IMG/VR virus record: IMGVR_UViG_3300006754_000006
Location: 1-43,879 of that record
Length of the DNA: 43,879 nucleotides
From: a virus
Reading direction: 5' to 3' (one strand)
Part shown: positions 13,071 to 22,172 of the stretch, one piece after another
How positions within the stretch are numbered: the stretch's first letter is position 1
Layout: every line of letters begins with the position of its first letter
Notes under the pieces: model-generated
The model's input: the letters and a program-made list of their open reading frames with translations, nothing else
Databases searched by the model: none
Told to the model about the DNA's origin: nothing
Made by a program: the position numbers and the translations under genes

Positions 13071-13319
13071 CTATTCTAACACAGCCTCGTGCGAGCCGAA
13101 TAGGGAGTCGATCTCTTTTTGACTCAGGGCTTCTCCCTTGCGCAACCGCGCTCGTCCTTGATTGCGTAATTTTACGGAGTCTTTAGCATCTCGTCGCCTA
13201 GCGATAGACTTAATCTTCAATGTCTCTCTATCCTCTATCTCGTTGGTAGTCAAAGGCAACTCGACCACCTCCTTTGTTTGTTGATTGACATCCATACTCA
13301 GACCGTGTTTGTCGGCCAT
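13071..13319 (-). CDS. Small charged protein, unknown function
   Basis: Eighty-two residues, highly charged, with a basic middle (KIKSIARRRDAKDSVKLRNQGRARLRKGE) and a helical C-terminus. It begins two bases after the fibre gene ends. No family recognised; the position suggests a fibre-associated or lysis-module protein. Confidence 0.55.
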   Translation of the reverse strand: MADKHGLSMDVNQQTKEVVELPLTTNEIEDRETLKIKSIARRRDAKDSVKLRNQGRARLRKGEALSQKEIDSLFGSHEAVLE

Positions 13320-13321
13320 AG

Positions 13322-15562
13322 TTACCCTCCTAGTCCATATAGACTAAATCTACCAGTCAAGTTTCCGACATCTGCAAACAATGTAATTGATGTGATAGCT
13401 TCAGCAAAGTTCGTAGCCCCGGCCGCGGTAATTGCCTTTGGGACACTAGCACGGTATAGCCACGATCCCGAACCAAGGGCGCTGTGCGAGATGCCTGTCT
13501 CGGCATAGTTAGGAAAATAAATCGTCAATGGCTCGTAATAATCCGATCCGAAAGGATGAGTGCTGTGCGCCACTCCACCCACGATCATCTCTGAGTCACT
13601 GTCGTCGTGAGAACTGGCGGGGGTGTTGGCGTCACTATGGTCTCTGGCCCAGATATAATCACTAGCCCCACTACGTCCATTCATTCGGCATTGCATATAT
13701 ATTGCGGCCCCGCTCGAAACCCCGCCTCCGATCAATAGCAAATGCTCGTAGTCTTGAGAAATAGAACTGATCGTTACGCTCGCAACCCCGCTTGGCGTGA
13801 TTGTAACTAGATGCGCGCCCATCGCGCCGCCGCCCCCGGCCGCACCAAGTTGCACGTCCGTCCCTGCATCGTCTGTGAACATCGGTACGTTCGGCGTGTC
13901 GCTCTTGACCCAGAACTGGCCGTAATTCGCGACGTCAGCAACTGCAGCGGCGCTCTCCCCAACAAAGAACCCCTTCTGCAGTGTAAGGGTCTGTGCTTCG
14001 TCGAACCGACCCGCTTCTGTTCCGGTCGGGGTTGTCTGGTTCGCAGCCGTCCAGAAAACGATGGCCGTGGACGCGTTTAGGTCGCTCGATCCACCACCGA
14101 TGTTCAGTGCGTTCTCTGTGGCAGTCGAGTACGAGTAAAGCAGAGCCATGTCCTCTTCTGCATTCGCATAGTGGACCTGTCCCATACGCTGTGTCTTGTT
14201 TGTATTGTTTGTTCGTGTTGTAGCATCGGACCCATCGGCTCCGAGCTTCAATACCTGACCGCCCTTCGAAATATCCAGGGCTCCGGTCATCGTTCCTGTG
14301 CCGTCGATCTCTACAAGGTCCGGGTGGATATGAAGAGCATCGGCGTCACTGCCGTCCGTAAGCGTCTCCAACTCCGCGCCAGTAGCAGTCGTGTCACTGT
14401 GCGAAGCGATCGTGTGCGCTGGACTAGTGGTCAGCGAAAACTCTGTGCCGGCATCGTTCTTGAAGTACAGTAGACTGTCCGACGACTTAATGTAGAGCGC
14501 ACCATAGTTCGATTCTGGAGTATCGGGCGCAGCGCGTTCTCCGATAATCAGCGGCCACTGAATGGTCAAGTTCCCGGCTTCTGTAAACCGACCCGCTTCA
14601 CTTGCGCCTGTAGTCACATTGTCCGCAGACGTGTGGAAGACAATCTCAGTTGCGTTGTTCATGTCGCTGGAGCCGCCCCCGATATTCAGGGAATTGGTGT
14701 CGGTTGTGGTGTAATTCCACATGACGGCCATTGGCTCTTCGGCGTTTGTATAGTGCGGGATTCCCCACCCCCCGACCTTGTTCTGTGAGTTAGTTCGAGT
14801 GTTGCTCGCGCTGTCTGCCCCAATAACCATGGCCGGAACAATGCCCTCGTATAGGTCAAGTCCGTACTGGGGAACGGCACCCTCTGGTGAGATGCCGAAG
14901 TAATTTGCCTTTGTCGTTACGTATGAAGTACCAAGATTGTCGTCAGAGACAACCTGAATGAATGCTTCCTGCTGGCTCCCACCGTCTCCGTCAGAGACAG
15001 CGATGAGCTTCGCGCGAGCGATCGTGCTAACCGAGTCATGCGTGGTCTTGAGTACACTGTCTACCTCAAGTCCGTCTGCCGACTTGAAAGAGTAGATCTC
15101 CGTGTGCATATTATCGGTTGCGTCGTCGAATGTGATAGTCTGAGCAGCGCCAACGTTCTCTTCGCCCTGTGGCACGGTGATCGTGATGCCGCTAGCTCCA
15201 ATAACTACAGACCCAGCCCCGGCCAAGAGCTTGCCAGTCGTTGCGCTGATACCGACCTGCAGGACGTCGTTATTCACGCCTACCAGGTTCCACGTATCAG
15301 ACCCATAGGCCACTGGCGGGTAGAAGATCCCTACGCCATTCCATCCATCGCCGCGCTGCTTGCCGTTGCCGACCATAATGTTAGCTTTGTTGATGTCACC
15401 AACGTCGTCCGTGATCTGTGACAACTTGCGCAGAGGAGCTGCTCCGCCAAAGTCTTGCACAGCACCCTCAATGACGTTCGCTGACAACAGAAGCGAAGCC
15501 CGCTCGTTCGCATCGAGATTGTCACCAACTCCCTTAATTAGAAGTTCTGCAAACTGCTTCAT
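13322..15562 (-). CDS. Tail fibre / receptor-binding protein with internal duplication
   Basis: 746 residues, mostly beta-rich, with an N-terminal helical piece and Gly/Ser/Thr-rich strands. A segment of about 130 residues occurs twice (coding 14827-14432 and 14251-13844): both copies share HY-NAEE-MA, LNIGGGSSD, EAGRF-EA and NYG--(Y/W)(I/V)KS in the same order. The NYG-x-x-W-V-K-S pattern is common in phage fibre repeats. The C-terminus (GAHLVTITPSGVASVTISSI ... FSLYGLGG) looks like a receptor-binding head of trimeric fibres. The start at 15562 is chosen by ATGA overlap with the previous gene. Confidence 0.75.
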   Translation of the reverse strand: MKQFAELLIKGVGDNLDANERASLLLSANVIEGAVQDFGGAAPLRKLSQITDDVGDINKANIMVGNGKQRGDGWNGVGIFYPPVAYGSDTWNLVGVNNDVLQVGISATTGKLLAGAGSVVIGASGITITVPQGEENVGAAQTITFDDATDNMHTEIYSFKSADGLEVDSVLKTTHDSVSTIARAKLIAVSDGDGGSQQEAFIQVVSDDNLGTSYVTTKANYFGISPEGAVPQYGLDLYEGIVPAMVIGADSASNTRTNSQNKVGGWGIPHYTNAEEPMAVMWNYTTTDTNSLNIGGGSSDMNNATEIVFHTSADNVTTGASEAGRFTEAGNLTIQWPLIIGERAAPDTPESNYGALYIKSSDSLLYFKNDAGTEFSLTTSPAHTIASHSDTTATGAELETLTDGSDADALHIHPDLVEIDGTGTMTGALDISKGGQVLKLGADGSDATTRTNNTNKTQRMGQVHYANAEEDMALLYSYSTATENALNIGGGSSDLNASTAIVFWTAANQTTPTGTEAGRFDEAQTLTLQKGFFVGESAAAVADVANYGQFWVKSDTPNVPMFTDDAGTDVQLGAAGGGGAMGAHLVTITPSGVASVTISSISQDYEHLLLIGGGVSSGAAIYMQCRMNGRSGASDYIWARDHSDANTPASSHDDSDSEMIVGGVAHSTHPFGSDYYEPLTIYFPNYAETGISHSALGSGSWLYRASVPKAITAAGATNFAEAITSITLFADVGNLTGRFSLYGLGG
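13844..14827. repeat. Two related fibre modules (internal duplication)
   Basis: Coding for the two copies lies at about 14432-14827 and 13844-14251, with a period of about 192 residues. The copies are diverged at DNA level, so this is an old duplication. Confidence 0.6.
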
Positions 15563-15930
15563 CCAGTCCCTAGCCTTTGAAGAATAACTCGGTCGGCGTC
15601 TTCCTGAGAACTCACGTCTTTCTGCCAAAAAATAACCAGTGGATTTGTAGACCCCTTCAAGTCCTGCTCCACCTGAATGAACTTGAACCTGTCTTCCTGT
15701 CCCATGTCACCTTCGTGCCAGTAGTCTCCGTGAAAGAACACCGGCGTAGGCAGTGGCACAGTAGAGTTGACCATCCAGTCAATCACCTGTCCGCCACGCA
15801 CCCGGCGTCCATTGTGGAACTCGGCCTGGTACTCAAAGCTGTGCCGAAGTTTATAGAGCGCCTTCGACAGCCACAGCTCCTCTTTAGATCCTACAGGCTT
15901 GCCCTGAATCTTCTCTGTTGACTCGGGCAT
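15559..15930 (-). CDS. VSR/DUF559-like PD-(D/E)XK nuclease in the tail module
   Basis: 123 residues. After GSKEELWLSKAL (Glu17-18) come QVIDWMV (Asp51) and PVFFHGDYWHEG (66-73), matching the very-short-patch-repair endonuclease pattern of a conserved Asp and an F-V-D-G-x-F-W-H-like segment; the RFKFIQVEQDL helix follows. A single-strand or mismatch nicking role is expected from the fold. It is coupled to the tail hub gene (TAATG at 15930) and the fibre gene (ATGA at 15562), so it is made with virion proteins. It might instead be a degenerate homing nuclease. Confidence 0.6.
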   Translation of the reverse strand: MPESTEKIQGKPVGSKEELWLSKALYKLRHSFEYQAEFHNGRRVRGGQVIDWMVNSTVPLPTPVFFHGDYWHEGDMGQEDRFKFIQVEQDLKGSTNPLVIFWQKDVSSQEDADRVILQRLGTG

Positions 15931-18482
15931 TAGACCTCAATGAGGTTGAACTGCAGAACGTGAGACTCCTCTTCTCCGGGGTAGAAGAAGATCGGACGCA
16001 TAGCCCCAAGGTCAAGCAGAACAGTCTTTGTGTCCATCGGATCAAATACAGCAATCATCGACAACGGAACAACCGTTGAGCTGCCCCAGGCCAGCAACAA
16101 AAGCTCTGCCTGTTGCACTGACGTGTAGTTCGGGTCGTCGTCGCCTTCCAGTGTCGTTGCAAGGTCTTCGATCCGGCACTGCACGTTGTACCGGTACTTC
16201 GGGTCGATACGGGTCAGCGACTCAAGGACAGTTGCCTTGACCCGCGGAGACTTCGTGTTGTCCGTCGTAATCAGGCGCACTCGGAAGCGTAGCCGGCGCC
16301 CGACTGCAGCGTTTGCCGCGGACAGGCTGATCTCTTGTGTCGGCACAGTGAAGAACGTGCCTGTGATGGCAGTCCATGCGGTGTCGTCGTCCGTCTGCCA
16401 CTCGGCCTCGACGTACTGAGCGTCCTCCACAAGCCCTTCTGTGAAGAGCTTCAGGCTGTTGAAGAACTTCGGCACGTCCTGCAGGTTGGCGTAGATCCAC
16501 GAACTTGTCACGGTCGACTCGTGCGTGAAGCGGGCGTTCGTGTCATAGAACGGGTCGCGCGTCTCGGCAGCATGCCCAAGCCACACAAGATCATTCCCCT
16601 GCATGAACCATAGCCGGTCCTGTGTCGGGCCGGGGATAACCTCAAAGCTCATCGCTCGAATGCGCTCACCCTTCGGCGCGCGGTAGACCTCGTGCCAGTC
16701 TCTGCCGGCATTCTCCAGAATACTTGAATACCCGGATGAACCGGCATCCACTGCTGCCCAGAACTTTCCAGCGTACCCGACCATAGAAACGACCGGCCCC
16801 TGGCGCCCGGACGGAAGCCCGGCATCACGGGATGGCCCAACGTCATCAAGGTTGTTTCTGTAGAACCGCTCAACGCTGTGTAGGAGCGGGAAGTACAGGT
16901 ACACGTTGTGCACGAGCGGGTTGACGCCGTTGTTCTCAGACGCCACGCTGCTCATTTCGTCAACATCCATTTGTTCCGGAACATCGCTGGATGTCATAAA
17001 CCAGGCGCTGTCCTCTTTCATCACAGTAAGCTCTTTCGGAGATCCGAAAGCTGTCAACCCAGTAATCAGGGCATCTTGATCTCCGACCGGAACCTCTGTG
17101 CCGAACGCAAGATCACCTCCGTTAGAGAAGTTTACCGCCGTGGCTCGTGACACACTCACGTCGCCGTTGGTGTCGCTATTCTGCGCTCTCCAAACTTGCA
17201 GACCGTCAATGTAGTGCCGTACCTTCTCGAAGAAGTCTGCCGTATTCGATCCGTCAGCATCGTTCTGTCGCGTCCATGTCCCCGAGCTGTTGAACTCGTT
17301 GTACCTGTGAGCGATCGTCGATCCTTGGGCGAACAACACCATGTCCTTCACTACAAGTACATCCGTCACACCGGCTGTAAGGCCGGATGTTACACTGCTC
17401 CACACGTCTGAGCCAAGGATAACGTAGGCAGAACCGGATGCACCTGCAGTTGGCGTTACGCCCCATGCAGCCACTGTCAGGGTATCCGACGTGTTGGAAG
17501 CAATAGCTCGCCAGAAGCCCTTGCCCGTTCCGTCTACGATCTTTACAACCGCTCCGGCCCACTGGTTCACTGTCCATGATTTTGTTGAATCTTTCAGAGT
17601 TGTGGACGTCTGTGCCCCAGTCGCCACGCCTCGGTCGCCGTTCATTTCCAGCGTCGCTGCGCCGTCACTGTCCGGTCGGGTAACGAAATACTGGGCGCCT
17701 TTGTAGCGGAACAGGTGCCCCGTCTGTGCAACGTCAGCGGCGACCATGCGGAAGTACGGGTCCGATCCATCTGTGCCTACTTCCCAGTGATCTGTGGCAT
17801 CGTCAGCAGCAGAGCCGGCTACGCCAATGTGATATGTTGTTGTCGCTGACAGCGCCTGGACCGAAGGCCACGTAAGCACAACGAGCTCGGACTGGAACGG
17901 CTCTTGATCCGCCACGGCCAGTGTAACTGTCTTCAACACGGACCCAGGTGAACCGCCGCTGTCAGCGTGCAGTGTCACAGTCAGCGCTGCGTTCGGGGTA
18001 CCGACCTTCCGGACCCAGAGCATAATCTTCGCTGCGCTATAAGATGAACTAGCGACAAACGACTTCGAGTTTACTGTATCCGTTACGGTGGCGAACGTCG
18101 TTGACCCGGGCATGGACTGATCCATGTCTCGGTGGCCGGACGTGTACGTCTCTTGTGGTCCGGACAAGATCCCGCCCTGGCGCGACGTTAGAGCCCGGTA
18201 GCTGTCAAAGAACCGGCTCCGGTCCCGCTCGAACTCCTCCTGCGCACGGCCCCCGCTCCAATCGTCCTGCGGGATCGGTCGCCATGGGTAATCAAAGTCG
18301 TCGTACCGGCCACCGCCACCTGTTGCCAGGATCGTGCGCTGCGCCGGAGCTTTGGTAACAGCAGTCTCGTCCTCGGTGCCGTCTCCGTCACAAAGGATGA
18401 AGCCAAGCGTGTTGCTGTCTGCGTCAGTGAGCTTGAAGTGCCACTGCGGTTCGTCTTGAGTAGTCAGAATACTGGGTGCCAT
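15930..18482 (-). CDS. Large tail hub / nozzle-like protein
   Basis: 850 residues, beta-rich. An N-terminal region of about 120 residues leads to a jelly-roll-like carbohydrate-binding module at about 130-245 (SKSFVASSSYSAAKIMLWVRK, TTTYHIGVAGSA), then propeller-like repeats with Trp-Asp-Gly turns and a C-terminal beta domain with DIPKFF-like segments. In short-tailed phages a large beta protein after the connector is the tail hub or nozzle. The ATG at 18482 overlaps the upstream stop region (TAATAATGG spacing). Confidence 0.6.
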   Translation of the reverse strand: MAPSILTTQDEPQWHFKLTDADSNTLGFILCDGDGTEDETAVTKAPAQRTILATGGGGRYDDFDYPWRPIPQDDWSGGRAQEEFERDRSRFFDSYRALTSRQGGILSGPQETYTSGHRDMDQSMPGSTTFATVTDTVNSKSFVASSSYSAAKIMLWVRKVGTPNAALTVTLHADSGGSPGSVLKTVTLAVADQEPFQSELVVLTWPSVQALSATTTYHIGVAGSAADDATDHWEVGTDGSDPYFRMVAADVAQTGHLFRYKGAQYFVTRPDSDGAATLEMNGDRGVATGAQTSTTLKDSTKSWTVNQWAGAVVKIVDGTGKGFWRAIASNTSDTLTVAAWGVTPTAGASGSAYVILGSDVWSSVTSGLTAGVTDVLVVKDMVLFAQGSTIAHRYNEFNSSGTWTRQNDADGSNTADFFEKVRHYIDGLQVWRAQNSDTNGDVSVSRATAVNFSNGGDLAFGTEVPVGDQDALITGLTAFGSPKELTVMKEDSAWFMTSSDVPEQMDVDEMSSVASENNGVNPLVHNVYLYFPLLHSVERFYRNNLDDVGPSRDAGLPSGRQGPVVSMVGYAGKFWAAVDAGSSGYSSILENAGRDWHEVYRAPKGERIRAMSFEVIPGPTQDRLWFMQGNDLVWLGHAAETRDPFYDTNARFTHESTVTSSWIYANLQDVPKFFNSLKLFTEGLVEDAQYVEAEWQTDDDTAWTAITGTFFTVPTQEISLSAANAAVGRRLRFRVRLITTDNTKSPRVKATVLESLTRIDPKYRYNVQCRIEDLATTLEGDDDPNYTSVQQAELLLLAWGSSTVVPLSMIAVFDPMDTKTVLLDLGAMRPIFFYPGEEESHVLQFNLIEV

Positions 18483-18485
18483 TAT

Positions 18486-19358
18486 TTATCCAATTAGCGT
18501 CGTAGCCGGACGTCGCCCAAAGTCGCTTGTTCGTGACTTTGTTAGCCCCATAGTGTGTCGCTGTCTCTTGAGCTTGCGGATCGGGAAGTCTACCTTCGCT
18601 CTCGCAAATGCACTGCGCGCCGCCTGACTCTGTGGCAAAAGCGACTTGTCTCGTGTTCCACGGCGCTGTACTCTCTCGAACAGCGCGGCAGCAACAGCTC
18701 CCCACACGACGATGTCAATGTGAACCTGTTCGTCGATCGTGTCTGTGGGCTCTGTCAGCGCAGAGTGCGGAGCCATGTAGTCCAGACGAATGCGCCGCCC
18801 AGAAGGATAGTCCTTCGGAACGAACAATCTTGTTGGGCCGGTCTGCTTCCAGTTCGGCACAGCCTCCCACAAAGAATCGTTCACGTTGGACCGATTAGCA
18901 ACGTACACGGCTTTTAGTTCCCGCCGTGCCGCTGCAGGAATGTCGTACTCGCTCGTCGAAGAGGAGATCGTCAAAGACGTGATGTCTGTTGAAGGAATAG
19001 CCAGTGAGCCAAGCGTGTCGTTGGCCTTCTCGATCAGTTCCTGCAGGTCGTACCTCTTCTTCGCAATAGCATAGCGGTCACCAGCAGCGATCGCCGCGGT
19101 AAGAGTCTCGAGCAGCGTCACTGTATTCGTGGACTGCGCAAAGTCAGTGATCTCGGACCACTCGCCCTGTGGGGCAGCGCCGGCACCAGCAGAGTCACGG
19201 ATGATCCAGACCGTTCCGTCGTTCCATGCGTCGTCGATCTCGTCGCGGCGCGCAGTGTCGATCAGTGTCGTTGTGGTTCCACCGGTCGCCTTGCCCTCGG
19301 ACAGTTGCCCCAGGCGCTTTGCGATCCTGTAGGTAGCTTCAAAAAGTGTGTATGCCAT
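18486..19358 (-). CDS. Head-tail connector / adaptor-like protein
   Basis: 290 residues with an N-terminal helix (YTLFEATYRIAKRLGQLS), a beta middle, a helix (LQELIEKANDTLGSLA) and a C-terminal helical part (IDIVVWGAVAAALFERVQRRGT) ending in a basic tail. The position between capsid genes and the tail hub fits a head-completion adaptor. Call rests on synteny and general features. Confidence 0.55.
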   Translation of the reverse strand: MAYTLFEATYRIAKRLGQLSEGKATGGTTTTLIDTARRDEIDDAWNDGTVWIIRDSAGAGAAPQGEWSEITDFAQSTNTVTLLETLTAAIAAGDRYAIAKKRYDLQELIEKANDTLGSLAIPSTDITSLTISSSTSEYDIPAAARRELKAVYVANRSNVNDSLWEAVPNWKQTGPTRLFVPKDYPSGRRIRLDYMAPHSALTEPTDTIDEQVHIDIVVWGAVAAALFERVQRRGTRDKSLLPQSQAARSAFARAKVDFPIRKLKRQRHTMGLTKSRTSDFGRRPATTLIG

Positions 19359-19520
19359 TTAGTTATCCACCAAGACGACGTCGAAAGCACTTCCGGCAGC
19401 TACGGCTGGCGCGGTCGTCAATAGCGCCCTAACTTCAATATCCGTTTTTTCTGCAACCTCTCCAGTCGCTTGTGCGGCAACATGGAACGGTGCCTGAGTG
19501 ATGGCCTTGGGCTGTCCCAT
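19359..19520 (-). CDS. Small structural-module protein
   Basis: Fifty-three residues, Ala/Val/Thr-rich (HVAAQATGEVAEKTDIEVRALLTTAPAV... FDVVLVDN without gaps in between counted). Its stop abuts the ATG of the connector gene (TAAATG), and it starts one base after the previous gene ends. Possibly a head-decoration or joining peptide; unknown. Confidence 0.5.
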   Translation of the reverse strand: MGQPKAITQAPFHVAAQATGEVAEKTDIEVRALLTTAPAVAAGSAFDVVLVDN

Positions 19521-19521
19521 G

Positions 19522-19827
19522 TTACTCGTACCAGATGTACGCTACCGCGCCGACACCGGTCAGGGTCGCAAACGCACCGACCGAGAACTGGACCGGACCA
19601 AGATGGCCTGTGTCCTGCAGTACGCCCTGTCCTTCAGCGGGAACTGCGTCTTGTATCAAGTTGTCGCCAGTTGCCGTGAGTCCGTTCTGGATCACGAGCG
19701 TGCTGTCCACGAACCCGGCATTCACGAGCTGCCACGCTCGGATGCGGCCCGGAGCGCCAAGAACCTGTGCTGGCGTAGCTGTAACCACGCGCAAAACCTT
19801 CCATCTCTGCGTTGTTGGGATTGGCAT
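19522..19827 (-). CDS. Small structural protein, beta-rich
   Basis: 101 residues with regular strands and Gly turns (KVLRVVTATPAQVLG, RIRAWQLVNAG, TLVIQNGL, GVGAVAYIWYE). An AGGAG site lies before the ATG. It looks like a head-decoration or head-tail joining protein. No specific family recognised. Confidence 0.55.
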   Translation of the reverse strand: MPIPTTQRWKVLRVVTATPAQVLGAPGRIRAWQLVNAGFVDSTLVIQNGLTATGDNLIQDAVPAEGQGVLQDTGHLGPVQFSVGAFATLTGVGAVAYIWYE

Positions 19828-19845
19828 TGTATTCTCCTGTTATTT

Positions 19846-20574
19846 TTACGTAAAGCCGACGCCCAAGTGAGCGCAAGCCACTGACCAGTCGACGAGAACC
19901 TCATACTCTGCAGCATCAATGGCTCGACAGAGTGCCAGGTCTTCCCCGCCACCTTCCAGATTGTATGGCGATCGTCCGATCGCTTCAGCAACGTCTCGGT
20001 GCATAATCAGGCATCCTGCGCCCAATGCTGAGACTGCCTCCAGCCCTGTACCCGCCTCGTGGCGAGGGTTGTACAGAGGGTGTCCGTTCTCGGGATCAAC
20101 TTTCCCATTATCGTCGTAAACGACAGGGTACTCCATCCCGCCTTTCATTCTGTACCAGCCACCAACGAACGGTTTGTCATGTGACAACAGCCGGTCGAGG
20201 AAATCGGGTGGCGGTAGTACGTCGCTGTCCAGCATCACGAGCCACGGCGTCTCTGAGTGCTCAAGGAAATTGTCGTGGATCATGTTTCGTGCAGTTGGCA
20301 GATACGTTGATCTTGAGGTTGATACCTCGTCCCACGGCATCATACCAAGCCGAAGGGTGTTGATCGTCCAGAGCGAGTAACTGATCTCGTCGAACGGAAA
20401 GCCCCATGAGATTGCGAACATGCGGAGCTTTACAACTTCTTCCGTGACCTCGGTCGTCTCGTTCCCAACCTTGCGGAACAGTTGCCGTTTCTTGGGTACG
20501 TGCTTGGCAAGCTCTTCCTGATACGGTTTTGGCTTGTGTTTCAGGTAGCTCTTGCGTGGCCTGTTCCGTGCCAT
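19846..20574 (-). CDS. GT-A-fold glycosyltransferase
   Basis: 242 residues. WLVMLDSDVLPPPDFLDRLL carries a DxD motif (116-118) that binds metal and the sugar nucleotide; GGGEDLALCRAI near 207-218 carries the E-D acid pair typical of GT2/Anp1-like enzymes; and a late His (CAHLG) may complete the metal site. The N-terminal 45 residues are very basic. It lies inside the structural operon between a terminator and the small head genes, so it may glycosylate a virion protein, or act on modified DNA bases or cell-surface sugars. It contains an exact copy of the operator-like repeat (20174). Confidence 0.7.
   Translation of the reverse strand: MARNRPRKSYLKHKPKPYQEELAKHVPKKRQLFRKVGNETTEVTEEVVKLRMFAISWGFPFDEISYSLWTINTLRLGMMPWDEVSTSRSTYLPTARNMIHDNFLEHSETPWLVMLDSDVLPPPDFLDRLLSHDKPFVGGWYRMKGGMEYPVVYDDNGKVDPENGHPLYNPRHEAGTGLEAVSALGAGCLIMHRDVAEAIGRSPYNLEGGGEDLALCRAIDAAEYEVLVDWSVACAHLGVGFT
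20174..20187. promoter_or_regulatory. Operator-like inverted repeat TTGTCA-TG-TGACAA, second exact copy
   Basis: Identical to 2225-2238 but inside the glycosyltransferase gene. In phages such as L5, repressor sites within transcribed DNA ('stoperators') block elongation; this copy could be one. Coding chance is an alternative. Confidence 0.4.
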
Positions 20575-20588
20575 TGGTATCCATTCTG

Positions 20589-20612
20589 AAAAGGGGCCGG
20601 TTTCCCGGCCCC
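20589..20612 (-). terminator. Intrinsic terminator after the capsid genes
   Basis: On the minus strand: GGGGCCGG, a four-base GAAA loop, CCGGCCCC, then TTTT. The 8-bp all-GC stem with a tetraloop should be efficient. It ends the scaffold-capsid transcript and separates it from the glycosyltransferase and tail genes. Confidence 0.85.
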
Positions 20613-20631
20613 AGCTTCACTATGTTACTAC

Positions 20632-21000
20632 TTAGGCGTCGTAGAGAGGAATCTGGTACTCTGCGGCCCCGATAAAAACAGTCAGGAACCCATTTTCCAC
20701 GTCGGTCTGTGGATCAGCAGTCATACCGTCATTTGTCTCGTCGAAGACACCAACCACCATTGCTACCCAGTCGGTGTCTGCACCTGCCTCGTCAACCTTC
20801 TGCCAGATGTGGGGAGTGTCGTCAGTCGCATTGACCTGCGCATAGATAGTCCCCTTCTGAGCGGAAAGAAACGGGCTAGCATCGCCGTCCGGTGTCCCCT
20901 GTCCCCAGTAGAGGCCAGGAGCGACTTCGGGAGCCAGTGCCGGCTGTGCCAGAACTGGATCAGGGTTCACAATGGGGAACCAACCAAGAGATGTACCCAT
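20632..21000 (-). CDS. Head-decoration-like protein, unknown
   Basis: 122 residues, Asp/Ala/Pro-rich, beta-like (GTIYAQVNATDDTPHIWQKV, WVAMVVGVFDE, FLTVFIGAAEYQIPL). It directly follows the major capsid gene and is the last gene before the terminator, the usual place for a capsid-stabilising protein. Confidence 0.55.
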   Translation of the reverse strand: MGTSLGWFPIVNPDPVLAQPALAPEVAPGLYWGQGTPDGDASPFLSAQKGTIYAQVNATDDTPHIWQKVDEAGADTDWVAMVVGVFDETNDGMTADPQTDVENGFLTVFIGAAEYQIPLYDA

Positions 21001-21010
21001 TTGATCCTCC

Positions 21011-22147
21011 TTACGCTGTGGTGCTGAAGCCAGAGATGATGGCGTGAGCGTTTTCGTAAGCTGCTACGAAGCCGTACTCACCAACAACCTGACCGTAACC
21101 ACCGTCCGCAGTGTCGCCAACCTTGCCGAGATTCTCGTAGAAGAAGTCCTCAAGAGTGATGAACCCAGCGTATCGGGTGTCCAGCATGTACAGGTTCGCT
21201 GCAGGGCAGTGCCGGTCAAGAACAACGTCAACCGTCAATCCAAGAGGCATTGTGATTGTGTCGATCTCGATACCGCCCAGTCGCTCTGATCGCTCAGTTC
21301 GAACGTAGCCCTGGTAGAAGTCGGCAATCTTTCGCTTGCCCCACGAGTTGACAAGCAACAGATTCGGTGCACCACCGGCGTCAAAGGCGTCCTGCAGACC
21401 GTCTTCAACATCCTTCTGCGTCAGCACGGCTGAAGACCGAGCGTCCACATTGGTAGTGATAAGCGCTCCCAGACCACCGAACGACCGCGGAGCAGTCGCT
21501 GATCCAACCTTCTTCTGGCCGTGGTAAAGGGCCAGGTTCAGTTGCATCATCTTCTCGTCCATCGCCTTGTCGATCTCACGGTTCACGACGTTGTCGATCC
21601 CGTACTGCTTCAGCAGGGCGTTTGTTCGAGAAATCTCGATCGTCTTCTGGAAAATCTGTGAGTAATTGATCACAGATGTTGCCTCTGTCATCGGGCTGTC
21701 GCCCGCGTCAGCGCCTTCCAGTCGAGCGTTTGTTCGGATGTAGATTGTAGCGTCAGAGGCAAATGTCGCCTGCGTTCCGCCGAATCCACGAGTCACGGTG
21801 ATGTCGTTGGTTGAAATCGCAGAAACCCACATATACTCAAGCAGAATCTGGATCACGTCGCCGACCTGGAACTTAGCGCCAGTTGTCACGGTGAATGTTG
21901 CGACTGTGGTGTCGTCAGTCACATCGGCGTCGTCACCAACAGTGTCGGATCGTGACACGAATGTGTCCTGCAGCCACTCATAGTTCTTGCCGGGGGTGTT
22001 CGCAAATGCGAACTTGCTCTCGTTTCGAAGACCGAGCGAGTTAAGACCCGCAATCGACATCGGATCGGCAAGGATAATCCGGTCTGTAACCGTTCTCTTG
22101 TGCGGAACGGTTGCTTCGTACGAGTGAAGTTGTCCAGCGAATGCCAT
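21011..22147 (-). CDS. Major capsid protein (SU10/DUF5309-like)
   Basis: 378 residues. The N-terminal TVTDRIILADPMSIAGLNSLG, the central NYSQIFQKTIEISRTNALLKQYG and the late LTVDVVLDRHCPAANLYMLDTRY match the SU10-type major capsid family (HK97 fold) as I remember it. A beta insertion at about 70-130 (VATFTVTTGAKFQVGDVIQI) is typical. It lies after the scaffold-like gene and before a decoration-like gene. CAGGAG precedes the ATG. Confidence 0.8.
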   Translation of the reverse strand: MAFAGQLHSYEATVPHKRTVTDRIILADPMSIAGLNSLGLRNESKFAFANTPGKNYEWLQDTFVSRSDTVGDDADVTDDTTVATFTVTTGAKFQVGDVIQILLEYMWVSAISTNDITVTRGFGGTQATFASDATIYIRTNARLEGADAGDSPMTEATSVINYSQIFQKTIEISRTNALLKQYGIDNVVNREIDKAMDEKMMQLNLALYHGQKKVGSATAPRSFGGLGALITTNVDARSSAVLTQKDVEDGLQDAFDAGGAPNLLLVNSWGKRKIADFYQGYVRTERSERLGGIEIDTITMPLGLTVDVVLDRHCPAANLYMLDTRYAGFITLEDFFYENLGKVGDTADGGYGQVVGEYGFVAAYENAHAIISGFSTTA

Positions 22148-22172
22148 TTCTTACTATCTCCTGAAGGGGTGC

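Noticed and set aside
13060-13078. TAGAAT on the minus strand before the 13038 gene
   Set aside because: It coincides with the stop codon of the upstream gene, and no -35 or extended -10 is present.
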